A DNA stretch of 51,962 bases from Candidatus Omnitrophota bacterium (lineage in GTDB: Bacteria > Omnitrophota > Gorgyraeia > Zapsychrales > Zapsychraceae). Both the position numbers and the translations under genes were made by a program. Positions within the stretch are counted from its first letter, which is position 1, and every line of letters starts with the position of its first letter. Positions 18,805-27,143 of the stretch are shown piece by piece. The DNA is taken from the NCBI GenBank assembly GCA_018062515.1, contig JAGOSC010000012.1, positions 1 to 51,962 on the forward strand. Direction: 5' to 3'. Under the pieces are notes generated by a model. The model did no database searches and was not told the DNA's origin. It saw only the letters and a list, made by a program, of their open reading frames with translations.

Positions 18805-19107
18805 TTAATCGTCGACGTATTTTGAAAAATCTTCCGGAGCGTTCAACAGATTTCCCTTTCGGGCATCCTCAAGTCCGGCTTGCAACATTTTAGCGGCTTT
18901 TTTGTTCTTAAAAATCCATTGCTCATGGGCGGGTATGGATACCTGCGGATCTAGAATAATCTGTCCTATAGCATTACCGTACATTTTATAACTATTCACT
19001 TTGCCCAGTTTCGAATTCTTTCCGATTGTAATACGATTCTTTGAATCTATTTTCACTTCAGTTATTTCTTCAAAATGATGATCTTTGACAATGTTTTTTT
19101 CCAACAT
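18805..19107 (-). CDS. Putative AbrB/MazE-like antitoxin
   Basis: A 100-residue protein directly upstream of the toxin. The start at 19107 is chosen because AAGGGAGG lies about 9 bases before it, whereas the earlier in-frame ATG at 19143 has no ribosome binding site and overlaps the promoter. The middle region (V-K-I-D-S-K-N-R-I-T-I-G-K) resembles the swapped-hairpin DNA-binding domain of AbrB/SpoVT proteins. The C-terminal half (W-I-F-K-N-K-K-A-A-K-M-L-Q-A-G-L-E-D-A) is helical and could wrap the toxin. By analogy with type II systems it should neutralise the toxin and repress its own promoter. The family call rests on context and this short motif. Confidence 0.62.
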   Translation of the reverse strand: MLEKNIVKDHHFEEITEVKIDSKNRITIGKNSKLGKVNSYKMYGNAIGQIILDPQVSIPAHEQWIFKNKKAAKMLQAGLEDARKGNLLNAPEDFSKYVDD

Positions 19108-19133
19108 AGTTTCCGCCTCCCTTTTCTGCTTCA

Positions 19134-19162
19134 AATATACCATAAGGTGGGAAGTGTAACAA
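19134..19162 (-). promoter_or_regulatory. Promoter of the toxin-antitoxin module
   Basis: On the minus strand TTGTTA (19157-19162) and TATATT (19134-19139) are separated by exactly 17 bases. The -10 box matches five of six consensus positions and the -35 box four. The -10 box ends about 26 bases before the chosen start codon at 19107, leaving room for the AAGGGAGG ribosome binding site. Confidence 0.6.
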
Positions 19163-19198
19163 GTGGGATTTTACTATACTCCCACATCAAGGGTGGGA
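19147..19198. promoter_or_regulatory. GTGGGA boxes, possible operator
   Basis: On the plus strand GTGGGA occurs at 19147-19152, 19163-19168 and 19193-19198, and its complement TCCCAC at 19180-19185. The second and fourth form an inverted repeat with an 11-base loop. The first box lies inside the spacer between the -35 and -10 elements of the antitoxin promoter, so a protein bound there would block transcription. The rightmost boxes lie within the 3' end of trpF. A weak trpF terminator is the alternative reading, but no T-run follows the hairpin. Confidence 0.4.
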
Positions 19199-19812
19199 TT
19201 GGTTTGTCGGACATTGGCCATGAATTGACGTATCTTGGCGGGATCTTTCAGGCCGGGAGATTTTTCAAGGCTGCTGGACACGTCTACCGCAAAAGGCTCA
19301 ATTTCTTTGATACCTGAACTGACATTATCAGCGGTTAGCCCGCCAGATAAAATAATAGGCTTTTTAAATTTTTTGCCTTTGAGTAAATTCCAGTTGAATG
19401 TTTTACCCGTACCTCCGATAACATTTTCTTGATAGGTATCGAATAGATAAGCATCCACTTTATATTTCTCAATGGAGTTGAAGTCAAACACATCATTCAC
19501 CCGAAACGCTTTAATGATTTTGTAGTCGGCAAACCTTTTGCAGTACACAGGTTTTTCATCCCCATGAAATTGAACGGTTCTGATACGCGTAAATTTACAA
19601 ATATCTCGAACCGCGTTTTCATTTAAATCGACGAAAACACCGACGGGAGCGATAAACGGTGGTAATGCCTCGATGATTTTACGTGCACGGCTCGGGCTTA
19701 TGTATCGCGGGCTCTTTTTATAGAAAATAAACCCGACGGCGACAGCGCCATAGTAGGCTGCCTTTAAAGCATCTTCCTCTTCAGTAATACCGCATATCTT
19801 CACTCGAGTCAT
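19174..19812 (-). CDS. trpF: Phosphoribosylanthranilate isomerase
   Basis: A 212-residue TIM barrel that converts phosphoribosylanthranilate to CdRP in tryptophan synthesis. Family signatures are in order: KICGIT at the N-terminus (catalytic cysteine), G-V-F-V, VQFHGDE, the catalytic aspartate in A-Y-L-F-D-T, GGTGKTF, LSGGL and AVDVSSSLE with G-x-K-D near the end. The length is normal. Its start overlaps the trpC stop by 4 bases (ATGA), so the two are translationally coupled. It is the last gene of the partial trp cluster; trpB and trpA do not follow. Confidence 0.96.
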   Translation of the reverse strand: MTRVKICGITEEEDALKAAYYGAVAVGFIFYKKSPRYISPSRARKIIEALPPFIAPVGVFVDLNENAVRDICKFTRIRTVQFHGDEKPVYCKRFADYKIIKAFRVNDVFDFNSIEKYKVDAYLFDTYQENVIGGTGKTFNWNLLKGKKFKKPIILSGGLTADNVSSGIKEIEPFAVDVSSSLEKSPGLKDPAKIRQFMANVRQTNPTLDVGV

Positions 19813-20600
19813 TTTATTGCCCCCATCACTTCATCAATTTTAGCGCCGATGTCTGTTTCGCGCATGAATGTTTCTCCGATCAAAACGGCGTTAGCGCCTA
19901 ATGATTTTAATTCTTGAATATCCGCGTTCGTTTTAATCCCGCTTTCCGCCACGATCGTTTTCTCCGACGGTATTTTGGGGATTAATGTACGGCAAGTGTC
20001 CATCGAGATTTCAAATGTATGCAAATTCCGATTATTAATTCCGATAATTTTCGCGTCCAAATTTAACGCGCGGTCCAACTCCTCTTGCGTATGTACTTCC
20101 ACTAAACAATCCAAATTGAGGGAATGCGCCGTAGCCATCATTTTTTTAATCTCATCATCTGTCAAAATCGCCACAATGAGCAATATAGCGCTGGCGCCGT
20201 AGACCATGGCCTCAAAAATCTGATCCTCGTCGATGAAAAAATCTTTCATTAAAGTAGGCAGGCGCAGCTTATCACTGACTGCCTTTAAATAACCTATCCT
20301 TCCTAAGAAATATTTATCCTCCGTTAAAACAGATATAGCTGCGGCATTATGTTTTTTATATATTTCGGCAATTTGTAAAACATCAAAATCTTCCCGGATA
20401 ATTCCTTTGGAAGGCGAACCCTTTTTAATTTCAGCAATTAAGGTTAGTTGACCCCGACGATGAATACAGTTTTTAAATAAGTGATAATTCGTGTACGTCG
20501 ACATCTCAAGCTTTTTCCTGATCTCCCGGTAATACTCCTTTTTAGAGGCGTTCAATTCTTTCTTACACGCAACAATTTGTTCTAGAAAATCATTTGGCAT
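19809..20600 (-). CDS. trpC: Indole-3-glycerol phosphate synthase
   Basis: A 263-residue TIM-barrel enzyme that closes the indole ring from CdRP. Visible signatures are LIAEIKKGSPSKG (catalytic lysine region), SVLTEDKYFLG, L-M-K-D-F-F-I, L-V-E-V-H, IGINNRNLHTFE, VAESGI and VLIGETFM. The length is typical. The start overlaps the end of trpD by 11 bases and the end overlaps trpF by 4 bases, so it sits in a tightly coupled G-D-C-F order. Confidence 0.96.
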   Translation of the reverse strand: MPNDFLEQIVACKKELNASKKEYYREIRKKLEMSTYTNYHLFKNCIHRRGQLTLIAEIKKGSPSKGIIREDFDVLQIAEIYKKHNAAAISVLTEDKYFLGRIGYLKAVSDKLRLPTLMKDFFIDEDQIFEAMVYGASAILLIVAILTDDEIKKMMATAHSLNLDCLVEVHTQEELDRALNLDAKIIGINNRNLHTFEISMDTCRTLIPKIPSEKTIVAESGIKTNADIQELKSLGANAVLIGETFMRETDIGAKIDEVMGAIK

Positions 20601-21603
20601 GCGAAAACTCTTTCAAGGCATCTAATTTTTGTTTGGCTTTTTTAGAATCGATCGATTCTTTAGCTAATTGGATTCCTTTTTCAATACTATCGACAAAATC
20701 ACTGATATATAAAGCGTAAGCGGCATTGATGAGAACAATATCACGCTTAGGGCCTAGATCTCCATTTAATATGCTCGTCACAATTTTAACGTTCTCGTCG
20801 AGATTACCACCTTTAAGATCAGCCGATTTGGCTAAGCTTATTCCCAATTCGGTTGGATCAATATCATAAGTTATAATTTCACGCCCGTTAAATTCACTGA
20901 TAAACGTTTTTCCCGTCGTTGTAATTTCATCCAATCCGTCGCTGCCGTGAACGACCACCGCTTTTTTTAAACCTAAATTTTCAAGCACGTGAGCTATGGG
21001 TTCGAGCAGATCCCGGGAATAAACACCGATCATTTGATGAGTGGCATTGGCTGGATTGGTTAAAGGACCCAGGATATTAAAAATTGTTTCAACGCCTAAT
21101 TCTTTTCTGATTGGAGCCACATGCTTCATGGCCGGATGAAACTTTTGAGCAAATAAAAAAGCTATACCAATTTTATCCAAACATTTTTTTAACTGATTTT
21201 CATCGACGTTAAGATTAACACCTAAGGCTTCAAGCACGTCGGCAGAACCGCATTTACTCGACACAGATCGGTTGCCATGTTTAGCCACGGGAACGCCTGC
21301 TCCGGCGACAACCAGCGCTGTCACCGTCGAGATATTAAACGTATTGGTTTTATCCCCGCCCGTCCCGCATGTATCCAGTAAGCGAGAATGCGATGATTTA
21401 ATTCCGACGACGAACTTACGCATGATTTTAGCTGCACCGGTAATTTCTTCAACCGTTGCACCTTTATCGCGTAGAGCCAGAAGAAAATGGGCAACATCAT
21501 CTTTTATGGCGTCACCAGACATAATGGAAATCATTGCCTGTTCCATCTCCGACTGAGTCAAATTTTCTTTATTGTGGAGTTTATGAATGTAGTTTTTCAT
21601 CAT
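20590..21603 (-). CDS. trpD: Anthranilate phosphoribosyltransferase
   Basis: A 337-residue enzyme that joins anthranilate to PRPP. The PRPP-binding motif GTGGDKTNTFNIST is present at about residue 80, followed by KHGNRSVSSKCGSAD and, later, the conserved LGPLTNPA and VVHGSDGLDE stretches. The length is standard and it is not fused to a glutaminase domain, which is encoded separately by the preceding gene. Start and preceding stop share one base (TAATG). Confidence 0.97.
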   Translation of the reverse strand: MMKNYIHKLHNKENLTQSEMEQAMISIMSGDAIKDDVAHFLLALRDKGATVEEITGAAKIMRKFVVGIKSSHSRLLDTCGTGGDKTNTFNISTVTALVVAGAGVPVAKHGNRSVSSKCGSADVLEALGVNLNVDENQLKKCLDKIGIAFLFAQKFHPAMKHVAPIRKELGVETIFNILGPLTNPANATHQMIGVYSRDLLEPIAHVLENLGLKKAVVVHGSDGLDEITTTGKTFISEFNGREIITYDIDPTELGISLAKSADLKGGNLDENVKIVTSILNGDLGPKRDIVLINAAYALYISDFVDSIEKGIQLAKESIDSKKAKQKLDALKEFSHAK

Positions 21604-22166
21604 TAAAGCTTGAGAAAATTATCCAACAATTTCTTACCTTCCGTCGTCAAAATTGATTCCGGATGGAATTGAACGCCCCATAATGGTAAATCTTTATGCC
21701 GTATTCCCATGATCTCGCCATCTTCACTCTCGGCGGTGATATCAAAACATTTTGGCATAGAGTCACGTTCAATGACGAGGGAATGGTAGCGGGTGGCTTG
21801 AAATGGATTTTGCAGGCCTTTAAATATTTCTTTTCCATTGTGCTTGATCGACGAGGTTTTACCATGCATCAATTTCTTAGCACGGATAATGCGCCCACCG
21901 AAGGCTTGTCCTAAACATTGATGGCCAAGACAAACGCCAAAGATCGGAATTTTATTTTTAAAAACCTGAATGACTTCTAAAGAAATGCCGGCATGATCGG
22001 GATTACTCGGCCCTGGGGAAATAACAATCTTTTCCGGCCTCATCCTTTGTATTTCTTCCGTCGTGATCATGTCATTCCGATAAACTTTGAGATCAGCACC
22101 AAGTTCACCTAAATATTGGACGAGATTATAGGTGAATGAATCATAATTATCCAGCATCAAGATCAT
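21603..22166 (-). CDS. trpG: Anthranilate/aminodeoxychorismate synthase glutaminase subunit
   Basis: A 187-residue class I glutamine amidotransferase. The nucleophile motif GVCLGHQCLGQAFGG is near residue 80 and the His/Glu pair lies in V-Q-F-HPES near the C-terminus; the N-terminal D-N-Y-DSFTYNL is typical of TrpG/PabA. It supplies ammonia to anthranilate synthase (TrpE) or to PabB; TrpG and PabA cannot be told apart by sequence, and neither partner is in this window. Being followed by trpD favours TrpG, possibly shared with folate synthesis. It starts 2 bases after murA. Confidence 0.92.
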   Translation of the reverse strand: MILMLDNYDSFTYNLVQYLGELGADLKVYRNDMITTEEIQRMRPEKIVISPGPSNPDHAGISLEVIQVFKNKIPIFGVCLGHQCLGQAFGGRIIRAKKLMHGKTSSIKHNGKEIFKGLQNPFQATRYHSLVIERDSMPKCFDITAESEDGEIMGIRHKDLPLWGVQFHPESILTTEGKKLLDNFLKL

Positions 22167-22168
22167 AG

Positions 22169-23431
22169 TTATTCCTTTTCGCGATAAACCTTTGCTCCGA
22201 GTTTACCTAACTTTTCTTCAAGCTGCTCATAACCTCTTTCAAGGTGATAAATGCGATGTATTTCCGTTTTACCTTTGGCAGCTAAACCAGCGATAACCAG
22301 CGCCGCGGATGCGCGTAAATCCGACGCCATGACCGGCGCACCGCGCAATGTCTTAACCCCTTGCACGACGGCAATAAGGCCTTCTCGACGGATATTGGCG
22401 CCCATACGGTTTAACTCAGCAATATGGATGAAACGATCCGGATAAACCCTGTCGGTTATAATACTCACACCGTCGACGATGGCCATAAGCGCCATAAATT
22501 GTGCCTGTAAATCCGTCGGAAATCCCGGAAAAGGATGAGTGGTGATGCCGACCGGCTTATAAATCGGATTATATTTTATTTTTAGAAATTCACCTTGTTG
22601 AATAACATCAACACCAACATCCTTTAACACATCAATGAGTGCAAGCAAATGAGAGTATACCGCACCTTTTATACTAATATTACTGCGCGTGGCCGCGGCG
22701 AGAAGCATATATGTTCCAGCTTCAATACGGTCCGAAATGATTTTATACTTTACTCCCTTTAATTTTTTTACTCCATTAATCACAAGCCGAGGAGAACCGA
22801 CACCACTTATCTTCGCGCCCATCGCATTGAGCATGTTGCTTAAATCTTCGATTTCAGGTTCACAGGCTGCCGATTCAATCGTTGTTTCGCCTTCCGCCAA
22901 CACAGCTGCAGAAAGAACATTGGCGGTGGCTAAAACAGAAGAACCAAAAACACCTCCCAAGTACATGTGACTTCCAATTAATTTTTTAGCCTTAGCATTG
23001 ATGTAGCCACCTTCGGTATCAATTTGAGCGCCGAGCGCTTTTAAACCCTTAATATGCAAATCAACCGGACGCACGCCGATAACACAACCGCCAGGCAATG
23101 ATACTTGCGCCTTACCTAACTTCGCCAACAAAGGTCCAAGAACACAAAATGAACCGCGCATCGTCGAGACAAGCTTATAATCAGCGATATGAGTGGTTTT
23201 TCCGTTTGATGAGATAACCAATTCATCACCTTGAAATTCTGCTTTTTTCCCGAGAGATTTTAAAAGTTTGATCATGGTCATCGTGTCACGAAGTTTTGGA
23301 ATATTACTTAAGCGGCAAGGTTCATCGGTTAAGAGCGTCGCCGCCAGAATAGGCAATGCCGAATTTTTGGATCCGCTGATTTCTACAACACCTTTTAGCG
23401 GATTTCCACCTTCGATGACTAATTTTTCCAT
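22169..23431 (-). CDS. murA: UDP-N-acetylglucosamine 1-carboxyvinyltransferase
   Basis: A 420-residue enzyme of the first committed step of peptidoglycan synthesis, transferring enolpyruvate from PEP to UDP-GlcNAc in the cytoplasm. The substrate-binding S-G-S-K-N-S is at residues 19-24. The catalytic loop reads LPGGCVIGVRPVD with Cys116, the residue attacked by fosfomycin. The length is normal. It follows prmC by 11 bases and precedes trpG by 2; the order rpmE-prfA-prmC-murA is found in several bacterial phyla. Its presence indicates a peptidoglycan wall. Confidence 0.97.
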   Translation of the reverse strand: MEKLVIEGGNPLKGVVEISGSKNSALPILAATLLTDEPCRLSNIPKLRDTMTMIKLLKSLGKKAEFQGDELVISSNGKTTHIADYKLVSTMRGSFCVLGPLLAKLGKAQVSLPGGCVIGVRPVDLHIKGLKALGAQIDTEGGYINAKAKKLIGSHMYLGGVFGSSVLATANVLSAAVLAEGETTIESAACEPEIEDLSNMLNAMGAKISGVGSPRLVINGVKKLKGVKYKIISDRIEAGTYMLLAAATRSNISIKGAVYSHLLALIDVLKDVGVDVIQQGEFLKIKYNPIYKPVGITTHPFPGFPTDLQAQFMALMAIVDGVSIITDRVYPDRFIHIAELNRMGANIRREGLIAVVQGVKTLRGAPVMASDLRASAALVIAGLAAKGKTEIHRIYHLERGYEQLEEKLGKLGAKVYREKE

Positions 23432-23442
23432 GTGGGTTCTTT

Positions 23443-24264
23443 CTAGTTAGATAATCTGGTTTCTGTTAATTTATATTGTGTGTAGACAAATCGATCTTGA
23501 TCAGCATAATCACGATCAACAAATATATTTTGAAAATAAGGAAAGCTTTGAATCATTTTTCTTATTTCTTGGGCTTGTTCTTCACCGATTTCAAATAATA
23601 AAAATCCGTTTTCGGTAAGCAATTGGCCAGCCTTGTCAATAATACCTCGGTAAAAATCTAAACCGTCCTTGCCTCCATCCAGAGCAATATGCGGTTCTCG
23701 TCGGACATCCCGCGGAAGAGTCAACATATCCTTCGATTTGATATATGGTGGATTTGAAATAATCATATCAAACTTTAAGGAGCTATTGTCGTCTTTTTCT
23801 AAAAACTTAAACATATCAGAACGGACAAAAGTTATTTTTTTCTCAACGAAATTCTTTTTTGCATTGCTTTCTGCCAAGGAAATCGCTTTAGGTGAAATGT
23901 CCACTGCCGTAACATGACATTCATCAATTTTTCTAGCCAAAGCAATGGCGATGTTTCCTGATCCTGTTCCCAAATCCAATATTTGTAATGGACGATTTTT
24001 AAGATTTTGTAGTTTTGTAATTGCTATTTCGACGAGTAATTCCGTTTCCGGGCGGGGAATGAGCACATGTTCGTTGACGAATAATTTCGTATTCGAAAAA
24101 TCAACGTGCCCAATAATATATTGTAATGGCTCACCGGATTTCCATCGGTCAACCATATGAGTATATTGCTTTTTTTGTTCGGTCGTTAATTCCAGCGGAT
24201 CAACATACAAATCGACCCGGCGGCAATCTAACAAGGATGTCAACATTTGCTCATGTTCGTTCAT
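23443..24264 (-). CDS. prmC: Peptide chain release factor N5-glutamine methyltransferase
   Basis: A 273-residue SAM-dependent methyltransferase that modifies the glutamine of the GGQ motif in release factors. It has a short helical N-terminal substrate domain with I-P-R-PETE, motif I ILDLGTGSGNIAIALA at about residues 95-110, and the catalytic NPPYI. It overlaps the end of prfA, its substrate gene, by 14 bases, which is the classical arrangement. Confidence 0.96.
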   Translation of the reverse strand: MNEHEQMLTSLLDCRRVDLYVDPLELTTEQKKQYTHMVDRWKSGEPLQYIIGHVDFSNTKLFVNEHVLIPRPETELLVEIAITKLQNLKNRPLQILDLGTGSGNIAIALARKIDECHVTAVDISPKAISLAESNAKKNFVEKKITFVRSDMFKFLEKDDNSSLKFDMIISNPPYIKSKDMLTLPRDVRREPHIALDGGKDGLDFYRGIIDKAGQLLTENGFLLFEIGEEQAQEIRKMIQSFPYFQNIFVDRDYADQDRFVYTQYKLTETRLSN

Positions 24265-25321
24265 TAATCAAATCCTCGTTTTCAGCATTGATCAGCGCAT
24301 GTGCAATTTCATCCAGATCGCCATCCATAATAAATTGTAATTTGTGAGACGTAAATCCAATGCGGTGATCGGTGACACGGCGGTCAGGATAATTATAGGT
24401 TCTTATTTTTTCACTACGATCACCGCTGCCGACTTTTAATTTACGGTCTTTTGATTCCGCTGCCTGGCTATCACTTTGCATTTTATCCAAGATTCTCGCG
24501 CGCAATACCCGCATGGCTTTAGCCTTATTTTTTTGCTGTGAACGTTCATCTTGGCAAACGACAATTGTTCCCGTCGGTAAATGGGTAATGCGGACCGCTG
24601 AATCGGTTGTGTTGACACTTTGTCCACCCGGCCCGGAGGAACGATATATGTCGATCTTCAAATGATTTGGATCAATAACAAGGTCAATATCTTCGGCTTC
24701 CATAAGAACAGCCACCGTCGCGGCTGAAGTATGAATACGACCAGATGCTTCCGTTGTCGGAACTCTCTGCACGCGATGCGCCCCGCTTTCCCATTTCAAA
24801 TGCTGTTCAGCGCCGATTCCGCTCACACTAAAAATAACTTCTTTAAAACCTCCGCCTTCCGACCCATGGGAGTCAATTGATTCAATCTTCCAGCCTTTTT
24901 TCTCCGCGTAACGTGTATACATGCGATAAAGATCAGCGGCAAATAAACTCGCCTCGCCTCCGCCCGTTCCCGCGCGGATTTCGATAATGACCGCACGATT
25001 TGATGGTTGTTTTTTTGGATTGACTAAATCATCGAGTTCTTGCTCGAGCCTAGTCTGTTTCTCGAGGCATTCTTTCAAATCACTTTTAGCCAACGCTTCG
25101 AATTCATGATCTTGTTTTTCGTTTAATAAAGTTTTAAGGTCATCAATTTGATTTGTAATATTTTTATACTCACTGAAGATATTGACAATTTCGGTGAGAT
25201 CAGAATATTCTTTGGCGAGTTTTTGATATTGACTTTGATCAGAAATGATTTTTTGGTCGGCTAACATCGATTCAAGTTCTTTGAATCGGACTTCCATTTT
25301 CTCAAATTTGCTTAAATTCAT
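24251..25321 (-). CDS. prfA: Peptide chain release factor 1
   Basis: A 356-residue class I release factor. Codon recognition follows the RF1 pattern P-x-T (RVPTTEASGRIHTS) rather than the S-P-F of RF2, and the catalytic loop reads SSGPGGQSVNTTDSAVR. The N-terminal coiled region is complete. It recognises UAA and UAG stop codons. No Shine-Dalgarno sequence is visible: the ATG follows GCCCCT, only 16 bases after a terminator-like hairpin. The gene overlaps prmC, whose product methylates it. Confidence 0.97.
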   Translation of the reverse strand: MNLSKFEKMEVRFKELESMLADQKIISDQSQYQKLAKEYSDLTEIVNIFSEYKNITNQIDDLKTLLNEKQDHEFEALAKSDLKECLEKQTRLEQELDDLVNPKKQPSNRAVIIEIRAGTGGGEASLFAADLYRMYTRYAEKKGWKIESIDSHGSEGGGFKEVIFSVSGIGAEQHLKWESGAHRVQRVPTTEASGRIHTSAATVAVLMEAEDIDLVIDPNHLKIDIYRSSGPGGQSVNTTDSAVRITHLPTGTIVVCQDERSQQKNKAKAMRVLRARILDKMQSDSQAAESKDRKLKVGSGDRSEKIRTYNYPDRRVTDHRIGFTSHKLQFIMDGDLDEIAHALINAENEDLINERT

Positions 25322-25326
25322 AGGGG

Positions 25327-25360
25327 CAAAAACAGTTTGGGCCGCACGGAAGGCGGCCCA
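25327..25360 (-). terminator. Intrinsic terminator between rpmE and prfA
   Basis: On the minus strand an 8-bp perfect stem, TGGGCCGC with GCGGCCCA (25338-25360), has a 7-base loop and is followed by AACTG and a run of five T. It lies 9 bases after the rpmE stop codon and ends just before the prfA start. It could end the rpmE transcript, or act as an attenuator on prfA and the genes below it. Confidence 0.75.
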
Positions 25361-25369
25361 GTAGAAATG

Positions 25370-25570
25370 TTATTTTTTATATCGTTTTTTGAATCGGTCG
25401 ATGCGGCCAGCGGTGTCGACTAATTTCTTTTCACCGGTAAAAAAAGGATGGCAGCTTGAACAAATTTCTACACGAATACTTTGAACTGTTGAACGTGTTT
25501 TAACCGTATTTCCGCACACGCACGCAATCGTTGTATCCACGTACTCTGGATGTATTTCAGGTTTCATCAA
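25370..25570 (-). CDS. rpmE: Large ribosomal subunit protein bL31 (zinc-binding form)
   Basis: A 66-residue protein of normal bL31 length that bridges the ribosomal subunits. Four cysteines (C-V-C-G and C-S-S-C) form a zinc ribbon, so this is the zinc-dependent C+ form; no zinc-free copy is seen here. The end T-A-G-R-I-D-R-F-K-K-R-Y is diagnostic. AGGAG lies 8 bases before the ATG, and a clear promoter lies just upstream, so it begins a new transcription unit after rho. Confidence 0.97.
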   Translation of the reverse strand: MMKPEIHPEYVDTTIACVCGNTVKTRSTVQSIRVEICSSCHPFFTGEKKLVDTAGRIDRFKKRYKK

Positions 25571-25627
25571 TATACTCCTCTTGTCTTTATAATAATATTT
25601 AAATTATATCCTAATACGAGAATGTCA

Positions 25628-25651
25628 ATTATAACACAAATTTATAAATGT
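25628..25651 (-). promoter_or_regulatory. Extended -10 promoter upstream of rpmE
   Basis: The 145-base gap between rho and rpmE holds, on the minus strand, TGTTATAAT (25628-25636), a perfect -10 box with the TGn extension. A poor -35 (TTGTAC) stands 16 bases upstream of the box. A further TTGACA and a second TATAAT occur closer to rpmE, only 14 bases apart, so other start points are possible. I saw no convincing rho terminator in the gap. Confidence 0.6.
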
Positions 25652-25715
25652 ACAATTCTTCTCAACCCATCCGTATGTCCATAAATAATTGATATATATG
25701 ATCTTACAAAACTGA

Positions 25716-27143
25716 TTACATATTATTCAAATTATCTAGAAAATCTCTGTTGGTTTTATATTTTCCAATACGGTCAATCAAGAGTTCCATCGCTTCCGCG
25801 GAATTCAAATCATTGATCGCTTTTCTCAATAACCATATACGTTGAAGGTCATGATCAGGAATGAGATATTCTTCGTGTCGTGTGTTCGATCGTTTGATAT
25901 CAATGGCCGGATAAATTCTGCGTTGGAACAATGTACGATCCAATTGCAGTTCCATATTACCCGTACCTTTGAATTCTTCAAAAATAACTTCGTCCATACG
26001 GCTTCCTGTGTCAACCAGCGATGTAGCGATAACCGTTAAGCTGCCGCCTTCTTCAACCGCGCGCGCCGCACCGAAAAATCGTTTCGGTTTATGTAAGGCG
26101 TTTGAGTCCACCCCGCCGGAGAGAATCTTACCGCTGTGAGGAACAACCGTGTTATAGGCCCGAGCTAGACGGGTAATACTGTCCAAAAGGATGATAACAT
26201 CTCTTTGATGTTCGACTAATCGTTTCGCCTTTTCAAGAACCATTTCAGCGACTTGAACGTGACGCTCGGCTGGTTCATCAAAGGTTGAGGCAATAACTTC
26301 ACCTTTAACGTTACGTTGCATGTCTGTAACTTCTTCAGGACGCTCGTCGATCAAAAGAACCATTAAGATCACATCCGGTTGATTTTGCATAATAGAATTA
26401 GCGATTTTCTGCAATAACACCGTCTTACCGCTGAAAGGCGGAGCAACAATCAATGCTCTTTGACCTTTACCCAATGGCGTCAACATATCCATAATTCTCG
26501 TCGATAATTCCTTTTGATCTGTTTCGAGAACGATACGGTCTTTAGGATAAAGTGGCGTCAAATTATCAAAAAATATTTTATCTTTACATTTTTCCGGATT
26601 TTCAAAGTTCACCGCTTCCACTTTCAATAAAGCAAAATACTTTTCGCCTTCTTTGGGTGGGCGAATATGACCACTCACGCTGTCGCCGGTCTTTAAATCA
26701 AACCGTCTGATTTGCGACGGTGAAATATAAATATCGTCGGGGCAAGGCAAATAATTGTAATTTGCGCTGCGCAAGAATCCAAAACCTTCCGATAGAATTT
26801 CAAGCGTTCCGCCGCCGAACATCTGACCTTCTTTTTCCGCCTGGGCTTGCAGTACTTTAAAGATCAAGTCCTGTTTCTTTAAACTACTGGCACCGGTAAT
26901 TTCCATGTCTCTGGAAAGTTTATTGAGTTCCGCCATTTTCATATTTTTAAGACTAGTAATGTCGATATGAACGCCTGAAGTAGATCCATTGTTTGAACCG
27001 TTCGTTTCAACCGCTTCCTCGACGACATCCTTTTCCTTATCCAACTTCTTTGCCGGCGTTATTTTTTCCTTATTTTGTGCCGATTTCGCCATCTCTTTTT
27101 CCCTCTCTTTTACCGTAGTGGTTTTTATTACGCTCTTAGCCAT
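25716..27143 (-). CDS. rho: Transcription termination factor Rho
   Basis: A 475-residue hexameric RNA-dependent ATPase. The first 60 or so residues are a charged, low-complexity extension (K/E-rich with an N-G-S-N-N-G-S run). Then follow the Rho_N helical domain (M-A-E-L-N-K-L-S-R), the RNA-binding cold-shock-like domain with GFGFLRS-x-x-Y-N-Y and the F1-like ATPase domain with P-loop APPFSGKTVLL. Later motifs (L-L-I-D-E-R-P-E-E-V and RFFGAAR) are intact. Its start overlaps coaE by 16 bases. Confidence 0.97.
   Translation of the reverse strand: MAKSVIKTTTVKEREKEMAKSAQNKEKITPAKKLDKEKDVVEEAVETNGSNNGSTSGVHIDITSLKNMKMAELNKLSRDMEITGASSLKKQDLIFKVLQAQAEKEGQMFGGGTLEILSEGFGFLRSANYNYLPCPDDIYISPSQIRRFDLKTGDSVSGHIRPPKEGEKYFALLKVEAVNFENPEKCKDKIFFDNLTPLYPKDRIVLETDQKELSTRIMDMLTPLGKGQRALIVAPPFSGKTVLLQKIANSIMQNQPDVILMVLLIDERPEEVTDMQRNVKGEVIASTFDEPAERHVQVAEMVLEKAKRLVEHQRDVIILLDSITRLARAYNTVVPHSGKILSGGVDSNALHKPKRFFGAARAVEEGGSLTVIATSLVDTGSRMDEVIFEEFKGTGNMELQLDRTLFQRRIYPAIDIKRSNTRHEEYLIPDHDLQRIWLLRKAINDLNSAEAMELLIDRIGKYKTNRDFLDNLNNM

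Noticed and set aside
19108..19143. Longer start for the antitoxin at 19143
   Set aside because: It has no ribosome binding site and would place the -10 box inside the gene, whereas 19107 has AAGGGAGG at good spacing.
19163..19185. GTGGGA/TCCCAC inverted repeat as a trpF terminator
   Set aside because: The stem is 6 bp with an 11-base loop and no T-run follows; its position on the antitoxin promoter fits an operator better.
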